From Ignavibacteriota bacterium (lineage in GTDB: Bacteria; Bacteroidota; Ignavibacteria; UBA10030; SZUA-254), in contig JACPVN010000084.1 in assembly GCA_016191715.1 (NCBI GenBank), positions 1 to 5,636 on the forward strand: 5,636 nucleotides of DNA, read 5' to 3'. Each line of letters begins with the position of its first letter. Positions within the stretch are counted from its first letter, which is position 1. The notes beneath the pieces were generated by a model. That model was not told where the DNA came from and searched no databases. It saw only the letters and a list, made by a program, of their open reading frames with translations. Shown one piece after another: positions 1-5,636 of this stretch. The translations under genes and the position numbers were made by a program.

Positions 1-49
1 GTGCTTGTGAAGTGAAATGTTGAGTATTAATAGAAGAAAAAAAAACATT

Positions 50-77
50 TTGACATGTAGATAATTTCAAATACAGT
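50..77 (+). promoter_or_regulatory. Candidate sigma-70-like promoter with upstream A-tract
   Basis: A perfect TTGACA lies at 50-55, followed after 16 bases by TACAGT at 72-77, which matches four of six positions of the TATAAT consensus. A run of nine A at 37-45 sits just upstream, where an UP element would be. The first codon of the downstream frameshifted gene is at 102, leaving a short leader of about 18-20 bases. The match is seen in the sequence; that it works is inference, because Bacteroidota-type sigma factors often prefer other -33/-7 boxes. Confidence 0.4.
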
Positions 78-101
78 ATATTTAAATTATGAAAATTGTA
101 T

Positions 102-595
102 ATGTCTCTTACTCCTGAGGAAAAAAGAAAAATTTATGAGGAGGAAAAGGCAAGAATAGAAGCGCAAGCAGAAATCTATAACAACAAGAGGTTGAAGAAA
201 AAAAGAAAGCTAAGGAAATTGGCAATAAAGTATTCTCAGGTTGTCTTATAATATTAGCTATTTTTGTAATATTTTCAGTCATCTCTATTTTTTTAGATTC
301 AGAACCAAGTGAAGAGAATTCTACTAATAATACAAATTCACGTTCTCCTTCGGAAGTTGGTTTTGTTGAAGGTATTGGAAAAGAAGTAATCATAGATGAA
401 CTAGAGCATTGGAAAACAATTGGATTAGTGGTAAGATACGAATTTTCCGACGGCTCAGTTGTAGTTTATTTAAATCATTCAGATTGGATTTCATTGCATG
501 AAAATAATAAAGCCGATTTTAAAGCAGGAATTCGATCAAAATGGCCGGATGGTTCCATCAAATTCCGTGATAGTCAAACTGGTGAAATTCTCTAA
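102..595 (+). pseudogene. Frameshifted small single-pass membrane protein gene, unknown function
   Basis: Reading begins at ATG 102 as MSLTPEEKRKIYEEEKARIE, a charged helical start seen in many small membrane proteins. In that frame it stops at 249-251. The -1 frame is open from 182 to the TAA at 593-595. It continues the same charged helix (QQEVEEKKKAKEIG), then gives a membrane segment (about residues 45-65 of the joined protein, GCLIILAIFVIF) and a soluble C-terminal part with WKTIGLVVRYEF and WPDGSIKFRDSQTGEIL. Adding one base near 180 (TATAACAA to TATAAACAA) joins both parts into about 164 residues. The likely topology is a short cytoplasmic coiled N-terminus, one membrane anchor and an outer C-terminal domain. 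I do not recognise the C-terminal family. A real deletion, a sequencing error, or slippage on the A7 run at 198-204 could each explain the break. No clear Shine-Dalgarno precedes the start. Confidence 0.7.
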
Positions 596-614
596 CATGG
601 GAGTTAGTTAGTGC

Positions 615-709
615 ATTGTGTCATCATGCTTCCCTTCCCGTCTGGGAGGGAGTTGTACTCCCGACCAAATAATAACTGTCTGCACCGCTGATTCGCATGA
701 TGAAATGAT
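615..709. repeat. Imperfect long inverted repeat enclosing GC-rich hairpins (MITE-like or RNA element)
   Basis: The arms TCATCATGC (621-629) and GCATGATGA (695-703) are exact reverse complements. Moving outward, after one mismatch (620/704), five more positions (615-619 with 705-709) pair if two G-U wobbles are allowed, giving a stem of about 15 positions. The enclosed 65 bases hold two further hairpins (633-650 and 648-662). The element lies between two damaged genes and overlaps no open frame I can support. It could be a small non-autonomous mobile repeat, a bidirectional terminator, or a structured RNA. I see no convincing target-site duplication at its ends. Confidence 0.5.
633..662. repeat. 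Two overlapping, mutually exclusive hairpins
   Basis: Hairpin one pairs 633-639 with 644-650 around the loop GTCT: seven pairs, six Watson-Crick and one G-U. Hairpin two pairs GGGAGT (648-653) with ACTCCC (657-662) perfectly around a three-base loop. They share bases 648-650, so only one can form fully at a time. Neither is followed by a T-run, so an ordinary intrinsic terminator is unlikely, although the location 38 bases after the stop at 593-595 would suit one. Confidence 0.5.
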
Positions 710-766
710 AATCTTGATTGCTTTCCATCTAACTTAAATTTTCAATATAAGAGACATCATTATTTC

Positions 767-1174
767 ATGATTAAAGAGGAATACAAATACTCAGACATCA
801 CTGAGAAAATTATTGGTTGTGCAATGAAAGTTCACAACACATTGGGGAATGGTTTTCAGGAGGTGATTTATTAACGAGCATTGGCAATTGAAATGACGAA
901 CCAGCGTTTGTCTTTTGCTCGGGAAATGGAAATGCAAATTTACTATGAAGGAGAAGACATCGGCACAAGAAGAGTTGATTTCTTCGTCGAAGACAAAATC
1001 ATGGTCGAGTTAAAAGCAGTTACACAACTTGAAAAAGTTCATCTTGCGCAAGCGCTTAATTATCTTGAAGCATACAAAATGGAAATCGGTTTACTCATCA
1101 ATTTCGGCAATACAAAACTTGAGTTCAAACGACTAACAATTCAAAAGAAATTACAAAACAATCCACCATCATAA
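767..1174 (+). pseudogene. GxxExxY-family PD-(D/E)XK-like protein, interrupted by in-frame TAA
   Basis: From ATG 767 the frame reads MIKEEYKYSDITEKIIGCAM and reaches the family signature G29-F-Q-E32-V-I-Y35. A TAA stop at 872-874 follows at once, and the same frame then continues as RALAIEMTNQ to the TAA at 1172-1174. Homologues of this family usually read Y-(Q/E)-x-A-L-A-I-E here, so the stop probably replaces a CAA glutamine by one C-to-T change. The rest is well preserved. E42, D71 (RRVDFF) and E81-x-K83 (VELKA) form a PD-(D/E)XK nuclease-like core, and the C-terminal INFG...LEFKR is typical. The reconstructed length, about 135 codons, is normal. The family is often multicopy and its cellular role is not established. 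Restart at TTG 881 could give a 97-residue fragment lacking the signature motif. The dioxygenase gene begins 35 bases downstream. The family call is firm; inactivity is inferred. Confidence 0.8.
858..867 (+). promoter_or_regulatory. Strong Shine-Dalgarno-like sequence inside the interrupted GxxExxY gene
   Basis: AGGAGGTGAT is complementary to the 3' end of bacterial 16S rRNA over ten bases. It lies just before the internal stop at 872-874. The nearest usable in-frame start after it is TTG 881, about 17 bases beyond the GGAGG core, which is longer than the usual spacing. It also simply encodes Q-E-V-I of the family signature, so it may be a coincidence of codon choice. It could still help ribosomes restart after the stop. 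Confidence 0.3.
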
Positions 1175-1209
1175 AAATCATTTCATCAAATCCATCAGCG
1201 GTACAGACA

Positions 1210-2196
1210 ATGAATAGACGAGACATGTTAAAAAGCGTTGGAGCGTTCGGCATCGGCTCCTTTCTCCCGTTCGGGAACACTCTCAGTGCGGATGAGAAGG
1301 CATTAATTCTATCATCGTCGTGCGTCTTAACTCCTCAGGAAACAGAAGGACCGTATTACTTCGACCCGGATCTCATCAGACAAGATATACGTGAGGATAC
1401 ATCGTCTCATGTTGTTGAGACAGGCATTCCGCTAAACATGCTGTTCACCGTGATTGATGTACATTGTAATCCCATATCAAATGTTATAGTTGACATCTGG
1501 CACTGCGATAAAGATGGAAACTACTCAGGATATGCGGGGCAACCGGGCGGCAGTACCATTGGTCAGAATTTTTTACGCGGTGTTCAACTAACAGATTCAA
1601 ACGGACAATGTTCGTTCGTCACTGTATATCCGGGTTGGTACCCCGGCAGAGTAACGCATGTTCATTTCAAAGTCCGATTGAGTTCGACGACGTATGTTAC
1701 TTCACAGTTCTGTTTTCCGGATAATATTAATACAGCCGTGTATCAAACTTCATTGTATTCGGGGCGGGGACAAAACGCCGTTACCAATGCTACAGACTTT
1801 GCTTTTCAAACTGCAAACCCCATCGGACAAATCATGACGATAACTCCAAACTCGACAACTGGCGGCTATAACGGTGATTACATAATCGTTATCGCAGGAA
1901 CAACGGATGTAAAGGAATCATTTAGTTCGCCTGAAGAATTTGCTTTGTTTCAGAATTATCCCAACCCGTTTAATCCATCAACTGTTATTCGTTATCAGTT
2001 ACCGTTTAATAGTGATGTAACTCTGAAAGTGTTTGATGTGCTGGGTCGAGAAGTTGCTACATTAGTTGAAGGGTTTGAGGTTGCAGGTTCGAGGTTCGTT
2101 GAGTGGGATGCAAGCAACATTCCAAGCGGATTTTATTATTACAGAATAGTCGCTGGTAATTTTATAGCAACGAGAGAAATGCTTTTGTTCAAATAG
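1210..2196 (+). CDS. Secreted intradiol ring-cleavage dioxygenase-like protein with Tat signal and T9SS sorting tail
   Basis: The protein has 328 residues. Residues 1-27 form a twin-arginine signal (NRRDMLK followed by a hydrophobic GAFGIGSFLPFG). Residues 38-230 are an intradiol dioxygenase domain with the TEGPYYF entry motif (45-51) and DIWHCDKDGNY. The four Fe(III) ligands expected from protocatechuate 3,4-dioxygenase are present as Y105, Y144 (PGWYPG), H150 and H152 (HVH), and R147 matches the conserved active-site arginine. Residues 241-328 are a type A T9SS sorting domain with YPNPFNPST (250-258), LKVFDVLGREVATL (272-285) and a final REMLLFK. Such enzymes cleave catechol-type rings between the two hydroxyls using O2. 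The substrate cannot be told from sequence. The enzyme should fold with iron in the cytoplasm, cross by Tat, then leave through the outer membrane. No transporter or catabolic partner is adjacent. There is no clear Shine-Dalgarno before ATG 1210, but this start captures the full RR signal. Confidence 0.9.
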   Translation: MNRRDMLKSVGAFGIGSFLPFGNTLSADEKALILSSSCVLTPQETEGPYYFDPDLIRQDIREDTSSHVVETGIPLNMLFTVIDVHCNPISNVIVDIWHCDKDGNYSGYAGQPGGSTIGQNFLRGVQLTDSNGQCSFVTVYPGWYPGRVTHVHFKVRLSSTTYVTSQFCFPDNINTAVYQTSLYSGRGQNAVTNATDFAFQTANPIGQIMTITPNSTTGGYNGDYIIVIAGTTDVKESFSSPEEFALFQNYPNPFNPSTVIRYQLPFNSDVTLKVFDVLGREVATLVEGFEVAGSRFVEWDASNIPSGFYYYRIVAGNFIATREMLLFK

Positions 2197-2266
2197 CAAT
2201 TCTTTTTCTGCAAGGGGAGTAGATTCAAATCAAGAGAGGAAACAAGATATTCGTTTTTAATATAAG

Positions 2267-2295
2267 TTGGTTAAATATTGAAAATTGGTTAGATT
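2267..2295 (+). promoter_or_regulatory. Weak candidate secA promoter and near-direct repeat
   Basis: The 133-base gap before secA is AT-rich and is the natural place for its promoter. TTGGTT at 2267-2272 and TAGATT at 2290-2295 are separated by 17 bases, each a partial match to the -35 and -10 boxes. The ten-base sequence at 2267-2276 recurs at 2285-2294 with one difference, offset by 18 bases. This could be either promoter structure or an operator. The evidence is weak, and I see no terminator for the upstream gene in this gap. Confidence 0.25.
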
Positions 2296-2329
2296 GTTCC
2301 CGTTTTGTGTATGAAAATCATTTTAGGCT

Positions 2330-5300
2330 ATGTTTAAGTTCTTATCGAAATTATTCCCAAGTAAATCGGATAAAGATGTTCAACGGCTCGAACCGTATGT
2401 AGATATCATCAATGAACAGTTCGAAAAACTCATCTCGTTGAGTGATGATGAACTCAGGGCGAAAACTGTGGAGTTTCGTCACCGCATCAAGGAAACAACG
2501 AAGGAGTTTGAGGATGAAATTGCCCAACATCACGAGCAATTGAAATCGAACACAGAGTTGACACTCGCTGAGCGGGAAGAAATATTCGACCAAATCGCTG
2601 AACTGAAGAAATCTCTCGATACTGCGACGAAAGAAACATTGGACGAACTTCTTCCGGAAGCATTTGCTGTTGTGAAAGACGCTTGTCGTCGGTTGTGTGG
2701 AAAAACATTTGATTTACTCGGTCATAAAATCGTGTGGGATATGGTTCCCTTCGATGTTCAATTGATGGGTGGAGTTGCACTTCATGAAGGAAGAATAGCT
2801 GAGATGGCGACAGGCGAAGGAAAAACACTCGTTGCTACCTTACCGTTGTATTTAAATGCTTTACCCGGGCGCGGCGTCCATCTAGTCACAGTGAACGATT
2901 ATCTTGCCAAGCGCGACAGTGAGTGGATGGGAAAAATCTTTGAGTTTCTCGGATTAACTGTCGGCTGTATTCAATCCTCAATGGACCCGTACCAGCGTAA
3001 ACCTTTCTACGATTGTGACATTACGTATGGAACGAACAACGAATTCGGCTTTGATTATCTTCGTGATAATATGGTGCTTTCATCTGAGTATCTTGTTCAG
3101 CGCGAACACTACTATGCTATCGTTGACGAAGTTGACTCGGTCTTAATTGATGAAGCAAGAACTCCGCTCATCATCAGCGGACCGGTACAAACAGATGACC
3201 AACGGTTTGCGGAAATGAAGCCGCGTGTCGAACGTTTGGTGAACTCACAGAAAACATTTATTACAAAAATTGTTTCCGAAGCGGAAAAATTGATGGAGGA
3301 AGGGAAGAATCAGGAAGCCGGCGTTTTACTTTTACGTGCGCACCGTGGTTTACCAAAGCATCCCAGACTGAACAAAGTCTTTTCGGAGCCATCAAACAAA
3401 AAACTCATGCAAGATACAGAAATGGAATACTTGCGTGACCAATCAAGACGGATGCACGAGATTGACGATGAATTATTCTATGCAATTGATGAGCGTGACC
3501 ATTCCATCAATCCGACTGAAAAAGGAAGAACGCTCTTAGCAGGGACGGGACAGGATAAAGATTTCTTTTTGCTTCCCGATATCGGAACCGAAGTAGCAAC
3601 AATCGAAAACGATTCTACGCTTACGGAAGATGATAAGCAACGGAAAAAAGATGAATTGAATTTATTGTATGCCGAGCGGAGCGATAGAATCCACACGGTA
3701 ACACAATTACTCCGAGCGTATTCATTGTATGAAAAAGATGATGAGTATGTTGTAACGGATGACGGTAAAGTTCAAATTGTTGATGAGTTTACGGGACGGT
3801 TGTTGCCGGGTCGTCGTTACTCCGACGGATTACATCAGGCAATTGAGGCGAAGGAAGGAGTCAAGGTAGAACGTGATACGCAAACATTGGCAACCGTTAC
3901 GCTTCAAAATTATTTTCGTCAATACAAAAAATTAGCAGGAATGACGGGAACTGCAGAAACGGAAGCATCAGAATTTTTTGAAATATACAAACTTGATGTA
4001 GTTGTCATTCCTACCAATCAGGACATGATTCGTGATGATGCAGATGACGTCGTCTATAAAACAAAGCGGGAAAAGTATAATGCGCTCATTCTTGAAATAC
4101 AGGAGATGAAAAAGAATAATCGCCCGGTTCTAGTTGGAACGACGAGTGTTGAAGTTTCTGAAACATTGAGTAGAATGTTGAAACGAACCGGTGTACCTCA
4201 TAATGTACTAAATGCGAAGCAACATCAGCGCGAAGCAGAAATTGTTGCCCATGCAGGTCTTCCTGGAGCGATTACAATTGCTACAAACATGGCGGGTCGC
4301 GGAACCGATATTAAATTAGGTCCGGGCGTTGCAACTGCCGGAGGGTTACACATTATCGGAACAGAGCGACATGAATCGCGTCGAATAGACCGGCAGTTGC
4401 GTGGTCGTGCCGGTCGTCAGGGCGATCCCGGTTCATCGAAGTTTTATTTATCGCTGGAAGATGATTTGATGCGATTGTTTGGTAGCGACAGAATAGCCGG
4501 AATTATGGAACGTCTCGGACTGAAAGAAGGCGATGTCATTCAACATCCGATGATTACCCGTTCAGTTCAGCGCGCTCAGAAGAAAGTGGAAGAAAACAAC
4601 TTCGCCATCAGAAAGCGTTTGCTTGAATATGATAACGTGATGAACCAACAGCGGGAAATTATTTATGCAAAGCGCCGCCATGCGTTGCTCGGCGTTCAAC
4701 TCCGTGAAGATATTTTTGAGATGCTTCAGGAATATACTGATGCACTCGTCTCGAGGCATTTCGAACAAGGAGAAATTGAGCCGCTGAAGGAAGCATTGCG
4801 CACAAACTTTTTAATTGACTACAACATACCGCCAGAGCGCTGGCAGACGATTGGTAAAGATGGTGTTCAGAATGAAGTTTTCAAAGCCGCGATAGATTTT
4901 TACAAACGAAAAGAATCGCGCATCGGCGTGGAAAATATGACGATGCTTGAGAAGATGGTTGTATTACAAGTGATTGATGAAAAGTGGAAAGACCATCTGC
5001 GAGAAATGGATGACATGAAAGAAGGAATTCATCTCCGTGCGTATGGACAGAAAGACCCGCTCATTGAATACAAATCAGAGGCATTCAGAATGTTTTCTGA
5101 ATTGCTTGATATTATTACTTCTGAAACCCTGAATCTTCTTTTCAAGTTTAATCCTCCGGTAATACAAAAGGAACTCGTTATTTCTGCCCGAAGAAGCAGG
5201 GCGCCGCGAACTCAACAAATGACTCTGACACATGATTCATCAATCGGGATGGGTTTCCAAGGTTCTCAGGGTTCGCTAGATGTTCAGGAATCAGCGGGTG

Positions 5301-5434
5301 AACCTTCAACCGAAGGACAACCTCGACAGAATCAAAAAATAATACAGCCAATTCATGTTGAAGAAAAAGTCGGGCGGAATGACCCCTGTCCGTGTGGAAG
5401 CGGAAAAAAATTTAAGCAGTGTCATGGGAAATGA
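2330..5434 (+). CDS. secA: Protein translocase ATPase subunit SecA
   Basis: This is the motor that pushes unfolded preproteins through SecYEG by ATP hydrolysis at the inner membrane. The 1034 residues contain Walker A ATGEGKT (160-166), TYGTNNEFGFDYLRDNM, Walker B VDEVDS (265-270), the crosslinking-domain region up to about 470, AGMTGTAETEA from 536, NMAGRGTD (653-660), the arginine-rich QLRGRAGRQGD (689-699), and the helical scaffold and IRA1 region around 874-925. A polar linker (about 950-1012) leads to a zinc-binding tail with C1020, C1022, C1031 and H1032. The protein is longer than E. coli SecA (901) because of a helical, probably coiled-coil insert at about 54-106, a short insert at about 124-138, and a longer crosslinking region, as in other Bacteroidota/Chlorobi-type SecAs. 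ATG 2330 gives the usual MFKFLSKLF start; no Shine-Dalgarno is evident. The reading frame is intact. The downstream DUF4160 gene overlaps its stop. Confidence 0.98.
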   Translation: MFKFLSKLFPSKSDKDVQRLEPYVDIINEQFEKLISLSDDELRAKTVEFRHRIKETTKEFEDEIAQHHEQLKSNTELTLAEREEIFDQIAELKKSLDTATKETLDELLPEAFAVVKDACRRLCGKTFDLLGHKIVWDMVPFDVQLMGGVALHEGRIAEMATGEGKTLVATLPLYLNALPGRGVHLVTVNDYLAKRDSEWMGKIFEFLGLTVGCIQSSMDPYQRKPFYDCDITYGTNNEFGFDYLRDNMVLSSEYLVQREHYYAIVDEVDSVLIDEARTPLIISGPVQTDDQRFAEMKPRVERLVNSQKTFITKIVSEAEKLMEEGKNQEAGVLLLRAHRGLPKHPRLNKVFSEPSNKKLMQDTEMEYLRDQSRRMHEIDDELFYAIDERDHSINPTEKGRTLLAGTGQDKDFFLLPDIGTEVATIENDSTLTEDDKQRKKDELNLLYAERSDRIHTVTQLLRAYSLYEKDDEYVVTDDGKVQIVDEFTGRLLPGRRYSDGLHQAIEAKEGVKVERDTQTLATVTLQNYFRQYKKLAGMTGTAETEASEFFEIYKLDVVVIPTNQDMIRDDADDVVYKTKREKYNALILEIQEMKKNNRPVLVGTTSVEVSETLSRMLKRTGVPHNVLNAKQHQREAEIVAHAGLPGAITIATNMAGRGTDIKLGPGVATAGGLHIIGTERHESRRIDRQLRGRAGRQGDPGSSKFYLSLEDDLMRLFGSDRIAGIMERLGLKEGDVIQHPMITRSVQRAQKKVEENNFAIRKRLLEYDNVMNQQREIIYAKRRHALLGVQLREDIFEMLQEYTDALVSRHFEQGEIEPLKEALRTNFLIDYNIPPERWQTIGKDGVQNEVFKAAIDFYKRKESRIGVENMTMLEKMVVLQVIDEKWKDHLREMDDMKEGIHLRAYGQKDPLIEYKSEAFRMFSELLDIITSETLNLLFKFNPPVIQKELVISARRSRAPRTQQMTLTHDSSIGMGFQGSQGSLDVQESAGEPSTEGQPRQNQKIIQPIHVEEKVGRNDPCPCGSGKKFKQCHGK

Positions 5435-5636
5435 AGATGCCGGCAATTATTTTCTATCAAGGTTGGAGATTTTCTTTCTTTGCAAATGAAGGAAACGAAC
5501 CAATTCATATACATGCCCGTAAAGGCGATAAACAATGTAAATATTGGTTGCATCCTGAAACATTTTGTGTTTCTGAAGCATACACGCGAGGAATGAATAC
5601 GAGAGATAAGCGTCATGTCATCAAAATAATCATGCA
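5431..5636 (+). CDS. DUF4160-family protein, N-terminal part (runs off window)
   Basis: The frame reads MKMPAIIFYQGWRFSFFANE and then GNEPIHIHARKGDKQCKYWL, HPETF and TRDKRHVIKII, and is still open at the window end after 68 codons. The MPxI start, the (P)HIH motif and the K-x-W-L-x-P segment identify the small DUF4160 family, whose function is unknown; family members are usually about 70-100 residues, so most of it is present. Two starts are possible: ATG 5431, overlapping the secA stop as ATGA, or ATG 5437, three bases after it, which gives the usual MPAI beginning. The spacing implies cotranscription and perhaps translational coupling with secA. In many genomes DUF4160 genes precede a DUF2442 gene, sometimes described as a toxin-antitoxin-like pair; such a gene would lie beyond this window. 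Confidence 0.8.
   Translation, partial: MKMPAIIFYQGWRFSFFANEGNEPIHIHARKGDKQCKYWLHPETFCVSEAYTRGMNTRDKRHVIKIIM

Noticed and set aside
109..393. Minus-strand open frame of 94 codons
   Set aside because: It lies antisense to the frameshifted membrane protein gene, has a low-complexity Phe/Ser/Leu composition and resembles no family; the plus strand explains the sequence better.
2084..2100. GGTTCGA motif resembling a tRNA T-loop
   Set aside because: It lies inside the T9SS tail coding sequence (VAGSRF), and no acceptor, D or anticodon arms are present around it.
2197..2250. Possible terminator after the dioxygenase gene
   Set aside because: The only pairing (CTTTTTC with AAGGGGAG) is mostly G-U, and no T-run follows.
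2311..2337. Eight-codon ORF (MKIILGYV) overlapping the secA start, considered as a SecM-like leader
   Set aside because: It has no ribosome binding site, no arrest-like motif and no signal-like length; in AT-rich DNA such a tiny frame is expected by chance.
2351..2828. Minus-strand open frames within the secA start
   Set aside because: They are antisense shadows of an unmistakable secA; their composition is not that of a real protein.
3478..4768. Two further minus-strand open frames in the middle of secA
   Set aside because: They are also shadows of secA, short and without recognisable motifs or starts.
5422..5616. Minus-strand open frame at the right end
   Set aside because: It is antisense to the DUF4160 gene, which shows recognisable family motifs on the plus strand.

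Overview
The window most likely comes from a Bacteroidota/Chlorobi-group bacterium, probably close to Ignavibacteria. Two features support this. The secreted dioxygenase ends in a type A sorting domain of the type IX secretion system (T9SS), with motifs such as YPNPFNPST and LGREVATL. SecA is the long form of that group, with extra helical sequence before Walker A. Most starts lack a recognisable Shine-Dalgarno sequence, which also fits.

The left part (about 1-1174) is AT-rich and looks like a decaying accessory region. It holds a small single-pass membrane protein gene broken by a one-base frameshift (102-595). Next comes an intergenic segment with a long imperfect inverted repeat enclosing two competing GC-rich hairpins (615-709). 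It ends with a PD-(D/E)XK-type GxxExxY gene interrupted by an in-frame TAA directly after its signature motif (767-1174).

The middle (1210-2196) is an intact gene for an intradiol ring-cleavage dioxygenase-like protein. It has a twin-arginine signal, all four expected Fe(III) ligands and a C-terminal T9SS tail, so a cell-surface or secreted metalloenzyme is predicted. No other aromatic-catabolism gene is visible beside it.

The right part is housekeeping. A complete secA (2330-5434) follows a 133-base spacer. A DUF4160-family gene overlaps its stop codon by four bases and runs off the window end. SecA drives Sec-dependent export; the dioxygenase is predicted to cross the inner membrane by Tat instead, so the two genes are probably neighbours only by position.

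I saw no RNA gene, CRISPR array, insertion sequence or complete new defence-like system. The points most worth a second look are the structured repeat, the two single-lesion genes beside it, and the Tat-plus-T9SS architecture.
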